Positions 42,944-52,781 of a stretch of DNA of 64,000 nucleotides are shown piece after piece. A program made the translations under genes and the position numbers. The notes under the pieces are model-generated. The model saw only the letters and a list, made by a program, of their open reading frames with translations, was not told the origin of the DNA and searched no databases. Each line of letters opens with the position of its first letter. Position 1 is the first letter of the stretch. The stretch spans positions 1 through 64,000 of the forward strand of contig CACHAX010000001.1 in the NCBI GenBank assembly GCA_902577875.1, in the 5' to 3' direction. The stretch is from an uncultured Pelagibacteraceae bacterium. Lineage in GTDB: Bacteria; Pseudomonadota; Alphaproteobacteria; Pelagibacterales; Pelagibacteraceae.

Positions 42944-43573
42944 ATGGGCATTAAATACAAATTAAAGCTCAAAGATTTGAAATTTGAGTATTTAAAGGAA
43001 TATTTTATTCCATTCTTAAAATATTTCAAAAAAACAAAAAAAATTGAAAACTATTCTGACTTAAAAGAATTTATCCAAAAAAAATCTGCATGGGTAAGTC
43101 AAGTAACTCTTTATGGATATCTTAAAACAAGAATGGGAGCAAAATATGTACTGATGTTCGAAGATGAGATATTTTTAGGTTCAATTAATAAAGCTAAATG
43201 GAATATTTATTCAACTGCATTACAAGATTTAACTTTTTATACGATCTCTTTTTTAAAAAATATCAGAAATCAACATGATACTGAAAAAGCAAATGAAATT
43301 TATTTTGAAATTTTAGATTATGAACTTCAGAAAAATGAAATGCCAAATGAAATTTATGAAAATGCAAAAAAAAAATTTCTTGAGAGATATGAAAACATTA
43401 ATTGGAATGATTACCATGAATCTTTACCCTTTAATACTAGTGCTTTGTCTTTATACGAATGGTCTCCAATAGCTGAAGAATTAAAATCCCTAGACAAAAA
43501 AATAGTTTTGAATTCTATGATACTGAAATGGGATAATGTTAAAAAGGAATTTATTGAATTAATAAATTTTTAA
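42944..43573 (+). CDS. Conserved-looking hypothetical protein
   Basis: Intact 209-aa ORF convergent with acsA; no family recognised by eye. Confidence 0.65.
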   Translation: MGIKYKLKLKDLKFEYLKEYFIPFLKYFKKTKKIENYSDLKEFIQKKSAWVSQVTLYGYLKTRMGAKYVLMFEDEIFLGSINKAKWNIYSTALQDLTFYTISFLKNIRNQHDTEKANEIYFEILDYELQKNEMPNEIYENAKKKFLERYENINWNDYHESLPFNTSALSLYEWSPIAEELKSLDKKIVLNSMILKWDNVKKEFIELINF

Positions 43574-45591
43574 GTATTTTTTCTATTTTCAACCAAACTT
43601 TTTACTACACTCGGATCTGCTAAGGTGGTCGTATCACCTAATTGATCATGTTCATTTGCCGCAATTTTTCGAAGAATTCTTCTCATAATTTTGCCCGATC
43701 TTGTCTTTGGAAGCCCAGGTGAAAATTGTATTAAATCTGGTGTAGCTATTGGGCCAATTTGTTTTCTAACCCAAAGCTTTAAATCTCTCTCTAAATCTAA
43801 AGTCGATTTTTCACCCACATTTAAAGTTACGTAACAATACAAACCATTACCTTTAATATCATGAGGATATCCAACAACCGCAGCCTCAGCAACTTTTGGA
43901 TGAGCAACGAATGCACTTTCTATCTCCGCAGTTCCAAGATTATGTCCCGATACTATTATCACATCATCTACCCTTCCTGTTATCCAATAGTATCCATCTT
44001 TATCTCTTCTACATCCATCTCCTGTAAAATATTTTCCGTCAAATTGAGAAAAATAAGTATCAATAAATCTTTGATGATCACCATAAACCGTCCTCATCTG
44101 ACCAGGCCAAGATTGTGCAATACATAATCGACCTTCAGCTTCTCCTTTTAATACTTTTCCTTCTTTATTTACTATTACAGGTCTTATTCCATAAAACGGT
44201 TTCGTCGCTGATCCTGGTTTTAAATTTATAGCACCTGTTTGTGGACTAATTAATATTCCACCCGTTTCCGTTTGCCACCAAGTATCAACAATCGGACAAT
44301 TAGAATCCCCAACAGTTTTATAGTACCATTCCCATGCTTCTGGATTGATTGGTTCTCCTACAGTTCCTAATAATTTTAATGTTTTCCTTGATGTTTTTTT
44401 AACAGGCTTTTCACCTTCTCTCATTAAAGCTCTAATTGCTGTTGGAGCAGTGTAAAAAATATTTACTTTATACTTATCGACGATTTGCCACCATCTTGAG
44501 CTATCAGGATATGTTGGAATTCCCTCAAACATTATTGTTGTTGCACCATTTGATAATGGTCCATAAATAATATAACTATGTCCAGTTACCCAACCAATGT
44601 CTGCTGTACACCAATAAATATCTTTAGGTTTATAATTGAATATATATTGATGGGTCATTGATGCATAAACCATATATCCACCAGTTGTATGCATTACACC
44701 TTTTGGTTTACCTGTTGATCCTGAAGTATACAAAATAAATAAAGGATCTTCCGCATTCATTTCTTCAGGTTCACATTTATTTGAAACTTTTTTTGTTAAC
44801 TCGTGGTACCAAACATCTCTTCGTTCATCCCAATTTATTCTATTGCCCGTTCTTTTAACAACAACACATTTTTTTACATTTGGGCAATTTACCAAAGCCT
44901 CATCAGCAATTGATTTTAGAGGTATTATTTTTCCACCTCTAACACCTTCATCAGCCGTAATTAAATAATCAGATTCACAGTCGTTTATTCTTCCAGAAAT
45001 ACTATCTGGAGAAAATCCTCCAAATATTATTGAATGTACTGCCCCTATTCTTGCACAAGCTAACATAGTATATGCAAGTTCTGGTATCATAGTTAAATAA
45101 ATTGTTACTCTATCACCTTTTTTAACTCCTAATTCTTTAAGACCATTTGCAGCTTTAGAAACTTCTTTGTGCAATTCTTTATAAGTAATTTTCTTTTGAA
45201 TCTTTGGATCATCTCCAACCCATATAATCGCAGTTTTATCTTTATTCTTTTTTAAGTGTCTATCAATACAATTCGCTGATGCATTAAGAGTGCCATCGTA
45301 AAACCATTTAATCTTAACATCCGATTTGCTATATTTAATATCTTTAATTTTTGTATATGGCTTTATCCAATTAATTCTTTTTCCTTCTTTTTTCCAGAAT
45401 CCATCATTATCTTTTATTGAAGCTTTATATTTTTTTTCGTACTGAGATTTATTAACTATTGCTTTGCTAATCCAATCTTTCTTTGTTTTATATATAAGCT
45501 CTTTTTCTTGCTTTGGTGAGAAAGACTTTATCCTAGATTTCTTTTTAGTGATTATTTTTTTCTTTTTTTTTTTAGCTTTTTTTTTTGGCAT
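43570..45591 (-). CDS. acsA: Acetyl-CoA synthetase
   Basis: [59 protein letters not shown]. Confidence 0.97.
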   Translation of the reverse strand: MPKKKAKKKKKKIITKKKSRIKSFSPKQEKELIYKTKKDWISKAIVNKSQYEKKYKASIKDNDGFWKKEGKRINWIKPYTKIKDIKYSKSDVKIKWFYDGTLNASANCIDRHLKKNKDKTAIIWVGDDPKIQKKITYKELHKEVSKAANGLKELGVKKGDRVTIYLTMIPELAYTMLACARIGAVHSIIFGGFSPDSISGRINDCESDYLITADEGVRGGKIIPLKSIADEALVNCPNVKKCVVVKRTGNRINWDERRDVWYHELTKKVSNKCEPEEMNAEDPLFILYTSGSTGKPKGVMHTTGGYMVYASMTHQYIFNYKPKDIYWCTADIGWVTGHSYIIYGPLSNGATTIMFEGIPTYPDSSRWWQIVDKYKVNIFYTAPTAIRALMREGEKPVKKTSRKTLKLLGTVGEPINPEAWEWYYKTVGDSNCPIVDTWWQTETGGILISPQTGAINLKPGSATKPFYGIRPVIVNKEGKVLKGEAEGRLCIAQSWPGQMRTVYGDHQRFIDTYFSQFDGKYFTGDGCRRDKDGYYWITGRVDDVIIVSGHNLGTAEIESAFVAHPKVAEAAVVGYPHDIKGNGLYCYVTLNVGEKSTLDLERDLKLWVRKQIGPIATPDLIQFSPGLPKTRSGKIMRRILRKIAANEHDQLGDTTTLADPSVVKSLVENRKNT

Positions 45592-45605
45592 GGGTTATAA
45601 ATTTC

Positions 45606-46019
45606 TTAGATACTACTCATCTTCAAAATAATTTTCCAGCATTTAGTGTCGATTGGCATGACAGACAGTCTGCTTTGTTTTATTAGCGCAATATCTTTTA
45701 AATCTTTATTTTTTTTAATGTTTTTAAGAGAAACAGGTGTTTTTAATTTACTTTTATACTTAACTTTTACTGCTACAAATCGCTTCTCTCTGTCTGTTGG
45801 GTCTATAAATGCAGTTTTGATTACTTCAACAATTCCAACAATTTCTTTACCAATATTTGAATGGTAAAAAAAACAAAGATCGCCTTTCTCCATTTTTTTT
45901 AAATTATTTGCTGCTTGGTAATTTCTAACGCCATCCCAGTCTGCACCTTTGGCCCCAACTTTTAACTGCTGATCTATTGACCACACATTAGGCTCTGATT
46001 TTAATAACCAATATTGCAT
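45606..46019 (-). CDS. EVE domain protein
   Basis: YWLLKSEPNVWSIDQQ; WDGVRNYQAANNLKKMEKGDLCFFYHSN. Confidence 0.95.
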   Translation of the reverse strand: MQYWLLKSEPNVWSIDQQLKVGAKGADWDGVRNYQAANNLKKMEKGDLCFFYHSNIGKEIVGIVEVIKTAFIDPTDREKRFVAVKVKYKSKLKTPVSLKNIKKNKDLKDIALIKQSRLSVMPIDTKCWKIILKMSSI

Positions 46020-46033
46020 TTTAATAAGTTATA

Positions 46034-46195
46034 TTAAATCGCTATGTAAGTAAAAGGTATAAAAACTTGAACAAAAACAAAAATAGAAAAAATTAAAATT
46101 AAAAAAATAAAAATTATAAAAAATATTAATTTTACATAACCATATTTTTTTTTAAAGTCATTAATTAGATAAATATAATTTAATATTTTTTTCAT
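46034..46195 (-). CDS. Small single-pass membrane protein, DUF5989-like (not in ORF track)
   Basis: Manual translation: MKKILNYIYLINDFKKKYGYVKLIFFIIFIFLILIFSIFVFVQVFIPFTYIAI (53 aa); ATG overlaps the carbamoyltransferase TGA (ATGA). Confidence 0.7.
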   Translation of the reverse strand: MKKILNYIYLINDFKKKYGYVKLIFFIIFIFLILIFSIFVFVQVFIPFTYIAI

Positions 46196-47883
46196 ATATC
46201 TTTTGCTTTAAATATACCGTTATTCATTACAACATATTCAATCTTCATTCTCTTCATATTTGTATAAACATCGAATAAATCAAATACCATTGGATCTTTC
46301 GATATATTAAAAGATGTATTTACCAATATGTTAATATTATTATCATCTAGCTTTTTTAATAATTTAAAAATGAAAGAATTTTCATTATCAATAACTTGTG
46401 TTCTACAGGTGTTATCATTATGAATTACAGCAAAGTAATCATTTTTTAATTCCTCTTTTGCTTCGCACAAAGTTCCCATTGAATATAAATTCTTTTTAAT
46501 ATTATTTTGAATAGAAAAATATTTTTCAAATTTTTCTTTAAGTAACATTGGAGCAAGTGGTTGATAAAATTCTCTTTTTTTTATTTTGTTGTTTAAATTT
46601 TCAACAGTTAATTTATTTTTAGCATTACAAATTATAGAAGTATTACCTAATGCCCGAGGTCCAGTTTCTGTTTTGTCAATATAAGTTGAGAGAATGTGGC
46701 CTTCAATTATTAACTCAGCAGCCATCTCTAAAGAGTTTTCCTTTTGAGAAACTTTTTCAAAAAACTCATTTAATTTAAATTCTTTATTAACATCTTCTTT
46801 GTCTGGTCCAGGGAATAGACCTATATCTTTTAAAAATTTATTATTTTCATAAAAATATGAAAAATTTGCAGCTCCGATTGCTGAGCCTGAATCGCCTGGT
46901 GAAGGAGGAACAATTAATTCTTCGAAAATGTTTTGTTTAGATAATTCGTGTATCATTTTACAATTTAATGCAACACCACCCGTTAAAACAATTTTGTTTT
47001 TACCCGTTAGTTGTTTTGCTTTTAAAATAAGATTTTTTACCGATTTTTTTAATATTAGTTGTGCTGAACTTGCAATATTAGAATACTTTTGAAAATTTTT
47101 TTTAATACCCAAATTTAAATAAGGCTTACCAAAAATCTTTATAAGTATTTCAGAAAATGATCTTTCAGGATTTTTTTGAAATTCAAAGTATGACGAATTT
47201 ATTTTTAATTTTTCACAATCAAAAATTTGATCCATTTCTTTCTCATAAATTGGATTACCATAAGAACTTAAACTCATAACTTTAAACTCACCTTCATTTA
47301 TATCGAAACCTAGAAAGTCAGTTATCGTGGAATAAAATAATCCAATTGAATTTGGATAAAAGTTTGTCCAATGTTTTTTTATTAAATTTTCAGAGTCGAT
47401 TGTATATATAGTCATTGTCTCACCTTCTCCAACTCCATCACAACTAATGAATGCATAATCATCAACATTTTTCACATATAATGATCCATACAAACAATGG
47501 CTAAGATGATGAGAAGAGTATAAAATTTTATCTTTAGATATTTTAATTATTTTATTTAGATGAGTATAAAAAAATATTGAACCTGTATTAAAACTTTTTA
47601 GATGGTGTATTAATAATTTTTTATTTTCTAGAGGTTTTTTTATTGAATAAATAAAAATTTCCCACCATGATTTAAAAGGTTTTTCATAAAAACACACAGA
47701 TTTTATATTTTTTTCATTTAAAGAATATTTTTTTATTAAAAATTCTAAACTCCTCTTTGGGAAACTTTTATCTCCCTTTATTCTTGTAAAATATTCTTCT
47801 TTAAGAAAACAATTAATATTTACTCCATCTGTCAAGAAAACAGAAGATTCGTGGTAATAAGCTGATATACCAATATAAAACAT
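46192..47883 (-). CDS. NodU/CmcH-family carbamoyltransferase
   Basis: N-term GISAYYHESSVFLTDG; SSHHLSHCLYGSLY; C-term TGPRALGNTSIICNAKNKLTVENLNNKIKKREFYQPLAPMLL. Confidence 0.94.
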   Translation of the reverse strand: MFYIGISAYYHESSVFLTDGVNINCFLKEEYFTRIKGDKSFPKRSLEFLIKKYSLNEKNIKSVCFYEKPFKSWWEIFIYSIKKPLENKKLLIHHLKSFNTGSIFFYTHLNKIIKISKDKILYSSHHLSHCLYGSLYVKNVDDYAFISCDGVGEGETMTIYTIDSENLIKKHWTNFYPNSIGLFYSTITDFLGFDINEGEFKVMSLSSYGNPIYEKEMDQIFDCEKLKINSSYFEFQKNPERSFSEILIKIFGKPYLNLGIKKNFQKYSNIASSAQLILKKSVKNLILKAKQLTGKNKIVLTGGVALNCKMIHELSKQNIFEELIVPPSPGDSGSAIGAANFSYFYENNKFLKDIGLFPGPDKEDVNKEFKLNEFFEKVSQKENSLEMAAELIIEGHILSTYIDKTETGPRALGNTSIICNAKNKLTVENLNNKIKKREFYQPLAPMLLKEKFEKYFSIQNNIKKNLYSMGTLCEAKEELKNDYFAVIHNDNTCRTQVIDNENSFIFKLLKKLDDNNINILVNTSFNISKDPMVFDLFDVYTNMKRMKIEYVVMNNGIFKAKDI

Positions 47884-47888
47884 TAAAA

Positions 47889-48605
47889 TTATAGTATTGA
47901 CCTAGGATTAATATTTTCCATAACATCATTATCTGCTTTGGATTTTTCTAAATCTAAAAATTTTACAGGCAAAGACATGATCAAAATTAATAAGTATAAA
48001 ATTGGATTAAAAATTTTTGAAACCTTAGTTAAGCTATTAGCATAAAGATGTCTCAACTTACTTATTAAATTCTCTTTTGAGAATTTAATAAAATAATCAA
48101 GTTTAGAATTATTTTTTTTTGCAAATGTTAGTGAATATTTGGCATGCCTTTCTTCATCCAACAAAATTTTATCAATTTGCTTAGCATGATCAGGTTTAAA
48201 GCTTCTGATATTTTCAAGAAAGTCATTTAATTTTTTTTCTGCAATTTCTTCATTTGCCCCAATGAAAATTGCAAAGTCTTTAATATTTTTTTTCTCAAAA
48301 ATAAATTTATCTTTATAAATATATCCTTTAGCAAATAGATGAATTGGTATAAATCTTATTTCTCTATTATTTAGCTCGTGCTCCAATGAAATTTGGTTTT
48401 TGATATTTGTAAATATAGAAAAATGTTTATACTCATCTAACGAATGTCTTATGAAACCTTTGCTTAATTTTAAATCATCTACATTTTTAGCTGCAAATAA
48501 CATTTCTAAAGCAGATGCAAATTCTGCTGCAGAAAATTCATTTAAAACAAAACAACATCTTAAAGGTTCAAATTTATCTAACTTATTTTTTGGTATTAAA
48601 AACAT
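47889..48605 (-). CDS. Ferritin-like di-iron candidate protein
   Basis: E/ExxH pattern: NEFSAAEFASALEM, SLDEYKHF, LDEERHAKYSL; helical; ends 5 bp upstream of the carbamoyltransferase. Confidence 0.65.
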   Translation of the reverse strand: MFLIPKNKLDKFEPLRCCFVLNEFSAAEFASALEMLFAAKNVDDLKLSKGFIRHSLDEYKHFSIFTNIKNQISLEHELNNREIRFIPIHLFAKGYIYKDKFIFEKKNIKDFAIFIGANEEIAEKKLNDFLENIRSFKPDHAKQIDKILLDEERHAKYSLTFAKKNNSKLDYFIKFSKENLISKLRHLYANSLTKVSKIFNPILYLLILIMSLPVKFLDLEKSKADNDVMENINPRSIL

Positions 48606-49527
48606 TTTACTAATAATTTTTTTTTTAATTTTAACAATAAGTCACTCAAAATCAAAAGATTGTTTAGATTTTTTACCATTTGGTCATAATGATAATTATG
48701 TTCTATTACCCAAAGAGACTGAGTTTTGTATAAAATATAGAAAAAAAAATTTAATTTTTAAAACAGACACAAGAGGTGGAAGATTTTTCAAAAAAATAAA
48801 TGAAAATACAATTCAAGTCTTTGGAGATAGTCAAATTTTAGGTATTGATATTCAAGATCAAAAAGATCATTTTTTGTCAAAGTCTTATAATAAAGATCTA
48901 GTAATCTATGCCGCCCCTAATAACGGTCCTTACCAAGTTCTAAATTTCATTATTTTAAATCAACAAAAAATAAAAAAAAAAATAATCATCAGTTTTAATT
49001 TATCTGTTGACATATTTCGTTTATCTCCAGATTACAAAATTCAAAATTATGTAGCACTTAGAGAGGATCAATTAAATGATATAATTGAAAAACCAATAAA
49101 ATATAGACTTATTATTTTAAAAAGTTTAATCACGAATAAATTTTTCACTATTTCAAGAAAAAATCAAAAAAAAATGCAAAATCTTTTTTTAGATAAAAAC
49201 ACTGAAGAGATTGAAAAAAATTTAAATATCTATTTTGAAAATTTAAATGAAATTATTAATAAACTTAATATTGAGGTAGATTATATTTTAACAATGCCTT
49301 ATTGGATTTATGAACAAGATAAGAATAATAAAAATTTTTATCTTAATTCTAATTTAGAGGATAAGTTAAAGACTATAGTATGCAAAACTTTTAAAAAAAA
49401 TAACAAATTGCATAACAAATATATTTCAATTTTAGATAACAATAATAGAATTCTTACTGAGGACAAAAGGCATTTAAGATTAGATAAATTGGCTTTGACT
49501 GATTTAGTAAATTATTGTAAGTTTTAA
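48595..49527 (+). CDS. Exported SGNH-hydrolase-like protein (start uncertain; track start 48400)
   Basis: Signal peptide IKNILLIIFFLILTISHSKS; GDSQ motif (IQVFGDSQILGID) and C-terminal DKRHL; no ATG/GTG/TTG near the signal peptide. Confidence 0.6.
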   Translation: MKNILLIIFFLILTISHSKSKDCLDFLPFGHNDNYVLLPKETEFCIKYRKKNLIFKTDTRGGRFFKKINENTIQVFGDSQILGIDIQDQKDHFLSKSYNKDLVIYAAPNNGPYQVLNFIILNQQKIKKKIIISFNLSVDIFRLSPDYKIQNYVALREDQLNDIIEKPIKYRLIILKSLITNKFFTISRKNQKKMQNLFLDKNTEEIEKNLNIYFENLNEIINKLNIEVDYILTMPYWIYEQDKNNKNFYLNSNLEDKLKTIVCKTFKKNNKLHNKYISILDNNNRILTEDKRHLRLDKLALTDLVNYCKF

Positions 49528-49528
49528 A

Positions 49529-50032
49529 ATGATTAAAAAAATACTCTACGTAACGCTTTTTTCCCTATTTACTTTTATATTTAATGTTAATTCAGCTGAG
49601 ATAACATGTAATTCAGTAGTTATTAGTTCACCAGATATTAAAGCTGATCAGGATTGTAAAAAATCAAAGATTACAACAAAAAACGCAGAAGTTAAATTTG
49701 ATGATGGTTCAATCTATCAAGGACCAATTAAAAAAAATAAGATGAGTGGTAAAGGTAAATTAATTCTTAAAGATGGCACTGTCTATGAAGGTAAATTTAA
49801 AAGTAATAAATTTGTACAAAAAATTAACAAGAAAAATAGAACTTTTATTAAGTTGAACTTCAAAAAACCGGTAAACATTCAAAATCAAATGAAAGTCTCT
49901 GGTTTAACAAAATGGTATCCTGCAGATGTAGTTAATGGAGAATTCAAACTTTCTAAAAAAGGTGAATTGATGGCTTCTCAAGATAAAAAAGCTGCATCGG
50001 GTGGCGGCGATAGTGGCGGTAGTGGCTGTTAG
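49529..50032 (+). CDS. Exported MORN-repeat protein with Gly/Ser-Cys tail
   Basis: Signal peptide; two MORN-like units (GSIYQGPIKKNKMSGKGKL, GTVYEGKFKSNK); ends GGGDSGGSGC. Confidence 0.8.
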   Translation: MIKKILYVTLFSLFTFIFNVNSAEITCNSVVISSPDIKADQDCKKSKITTKNAEVKFDDGSIYQGPIKKNKMSGKGKLILKDGTVYEGKFKSNKFVQKINKKNRTFIKLNFKKPVNIQNQMKVSGLTKWYPADVVNGEFKLSKKGELMASQDKKAASGGGDSGGSGC

Positions 50033-50035
50033 AGA

Positions 50036-51109
50036 TTAATAAATTAATCCAGATCCTTTTAAAAATTTAGCATTTTTATCTAAAGCTAATCTTGGACTTG
50101 ATGATAGATCAAGATTATCAAACTTTTTTATTTTATATTTTTCTAATCCAACTAGCGCAATCATGGCAGCATTATCACCACATAATTTAATATCTGGAAA
50201 TATTGATATAAAATTATTTTCATTACTTACTTGGATTAATTTTTTTCTAATACCCTTGTTCGCGGCAACTCCTCCAGCAACCACAAAAGTTTTATCTTTA
50301 ATAGAATTGGTTTTTGAAAATTCATCAAAGGCAGTTTTAGATTTAATATATAATATTTCCTCTATTGTTTTTTGAAAAGATGCTGCCAAATCATATTTTT
50401 CTTGATCTGATTTAATTGTTTTTGTTAATCTTAAAATTGCAGTTTTAAGTCCTGCAAAAGATAAATTACACCCACCTTTATTAATTATTGGTTTGGGTAA
50501 TTTATATTTATTTGGATCACCTTTTTCTGCAAATTTTTCTAACTTTGGACCACCTGGAAATTCTATTCCTAAAAGCTTTGCAGTTTTGTCAAATGCTTCT
50601 CCTAAAGCATCATCTATTGTGGTTCCTAATCTTGTGTAACTACCTAATCCATTCACACTTAAAAATTGACTGTGTCCACCCGAAATCAACAGAAGTAAAT
50701 AAGGATAATTAATATTAGTTTGAAGTCTTGGACTTAAAGCATGACCCTCTAGATGATTAACACCAATAAATGGAACCTTTAAGGATGATGCAAGTGATTT
50801 TCCAAAATTTAAACCAACACTGAGACAAATAATTAAACCAGGTCCAGATGTTGCGGCAACAGCAGATATTTTATCAAGAGTTACACCACTCTCATCCAAA
50901 GCTTTTTTTGCAATTGAATTAATTTTTTCAACATGTGACCTTGCAGCTAATTCTGGAACAACTCCCCCAAATTCTTTATGAATGTCAAATTGACTTGAAA
51001 CTATATTTGATAAAATTTTTGGTATACTATTTCCGTTATCTTGAATAATTGAAACCGCTGTTTCATCACAACTTGTCTCAATTCCTAATATTATTGGGCT
51101 TTTATTCAT
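50036..51109 (-). CDS. tsaD: tRNA threonylcarbamoyladenosine biosynthesis protein TsaD
   Basis: ILGIETSCDETAVSI; PELAARSHVEKI; VNHLEGHALSPRL. Confidence 0.98.
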   Translation of the reverse strand: MNKSPIILGIETSCDETAVSIIQDNGNSIPKILSNIVSSQFDIHKEFGGVVPELAARSHVEKINSIAKKALDESGVTLDKISAVAATSGPGLIICLSVGLNFGKSLASSLKVPFIGVNHLEGHALSPRLQTNINYPYLLLLISGGHSQFLSVNGLGSYTRLGTTIDDALGEAFDKTAKLLGIEFPGGPKLEKFAEKGDPNKYKLPKPIINKGGCNLSFAGLKTAILRLTKTIKSDQEKYDLAASFQKTIEEILYIKSKTAFDEFSKTNSIKDKTFVVAGGVAANKGIRKKLIQVSNENNFISIFPDIKLCGDNAAMIALVGLEKYKIKKFDNLDLSSSPRLALDKNAKFLKGSGLIY

Positions 51110-51167
51110 AAATTATTTTTTATAATTAATACAATTAATCTATAAGAATGTAATAAAAATAACTTTT

Positions 51168-52079
51168 ATGAAAAGAGCTAATCTTGTAATTGGAACACGT
51201 GGAAGTAAGTTAGCAATGATTTACGCAGAGAATGTGAAAAAAGAACTAAAAAAATACTTTTCTAAAGAGATTCAATTAAAAAAAATAGCAACAATAGGAG
51301 ATCAAAGGCAAGATGAGAGATTATCTGAAATAGGAGGCAAAGGATTATTTTCAAAACAAATTGAGAAAGATTTATTAAATAAAAATATAGATATAGCAGT
51401 ACATGCTTTCAAAGATATGCCTACTGAAGAAACTGAACATCTTTTAACTAATTATTTTTTAAAAAGAAACTCTCCTAATGAAATTTTAATAAGTAAAAAT
51501 AATATAAAATTTGAAGATTTAGAGCCAAACTCAATTATTGGTACATCATCATATAGACGAGAATATCAACTTAAGAAAAAAAGACCCAACTTAAAATATA
51601 AACTTATTAGAGGAAATGTTGATACTAGAGTTCAAAAGTTAGAAAAAGGCGAATATGATGCAATAATTCTCTCAAAAGCAGGATTAGTTGCTTTGAATTT
51701 ACAACATAAAATTTCACAAGAATTTAATGTTGATGAACTTATACCTTGTGCGGGACAAGGAATTATAGCAATTCAATGCAGAGAGGATGATAATGAAATC
51801 AAAAAATTACTTGAAAACATTAATGATCAAGAAACAAGAACTGTCGCAAAAGCAGAAAGAGAGGTCTTAAAAGTTCTTGAAGGAGATTGTGATACAGCAA
51901 TAGGTGTATTTGCAAAATCAAATGGAAAAAAAGTAGATCTATTGACCGAATTGTTTTCTGTCGATGGAAAAAATAGATATTTCATAAAAAAAAGTCTACA
52001 AAAAGATAATATTGAGTCTAGTAGTAGAATGGTAGGAGAAGAACTTAAGTTAAAATCAAAAGGTTCTTATAAAAATTAA
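51168..52079 (+). CDS. hemC: Porphobilinogen deaminase
   Basis: VIGTRGSKLAMIYAE; GTSSYRREYQL; LEGDCDTAIGVFA. Confidence 0.98.
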   Translation: MKRANLVIGTRGSKLAMIYAENVKKELKKYFSKEIQLKKIATIGDQRQDERLSEIGGKGLFSKQIEKDLLNKNIDIAVHAFKDMPTEETEHLLTNYFLKRNSPNEILISKNNIKFEDLEPNSIIGTSSYRREYQLKKKRPNLKYKLIRGNVDTRVQKLEKGEYDAIILSKAGLVALNLQHKISQEFNVDELIPCAGQGIIAIQCREDDNEIKKLLENINDQETRTVAKAEREVLKVLEGDCDTAIGVFAKSNGKKVDLLTELFSVDGKNRYFIKKSLQKDNIESSSRMVGEELKLKSKGSYKN

Positions 52080-52080
52080 A

Positions 52081-52779
52081 ATGCATATTTTATTAACCAG
52101 ACCATTAGATGATAGTAAAGAATTAATTTTAAAATTTACTTCGATGAAACATAAAGTTTCACACTTACCTTTATTACAAATAAAAAAAATAGATATACAA
52201 GGAATAGATTTTAGCCAATTCAAAGGTATCATTTTTACGAGCGCTAATTCTTTAAAAAATTTAAATATTTCAAAAATAGATAAAAAAATAATTTGTTTTT
52301 GTGTTGGTCTTGCAACAGAAAGAAAGGCAAAAGAAGTAGGCTTTCAAAATATTTTCTGTGCTGAGGGTAACGTAAATAATCTTAAAGAATTAATTTTACA
52401 AAACTTTGACCCAAAGATTGGGCCAATGGCCTACATTAGTGGGGAAATTGTTTCTTACAATCTTGATAAAGATTTAATTTCAGAAAATTATGTCATAAAG
52501 AGAATTATAAATTATACTGCAATTCCTAATGAAAATTTAAGTGATGACTTTCTAAGAGATATCAAATCTTCTGTGCCAGAAATTGTTTACATATATTCTG
52601 AAAATAGTGCGAAGACATTTTTTACGTTAATAAAAAAATATAATTTAGATAATATTTGGATGGAAACTAACCTAATGTGTATGGGTGAAAAAGCATCTTC
52701 AGCATTGAATGACATAAAATGGAAAAAAATTTTCCTTTTTAACCCTGGTGAAGAAGAGTTTTTGCTATATAAAATTTAA
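52081..52779 (+). CDS. hemD: Uroporphyrinogen-III synthase
   Basis: ILLTRPLDDSKELILKF; IIFTSANSLKNL; follows hemC. Confidence 0.92.
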   Translation: MHILLTRPLDDSKELILKFTSMKHKVSHLPLLQIKKIDIQGIDFSQFKGIIFTSANSLKNLNISKIDKKIICFCVGLATERKAKEVGFQNIFCAEGNVNNLKELILQNFDPKIGPMAYISGEIVSYNLDKDLISENYVIKRIINYTAIPNENLSDDFLRDIKSSVPEIVYIYSENSAKTFFTLIKKYNLDNIWMETNLMCMGEKASSALNDIKWKKIFLFNPGEEEFLLYKI

Positions 52780-52781
52780 AA

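Noticed and set aside
51191-51206. TGGAACACGTGGAAGT in hemC as a parS
   Set aside because: Only the CACGTG core matches well, and it encodes the conserved GTRGSK motif of HemC.
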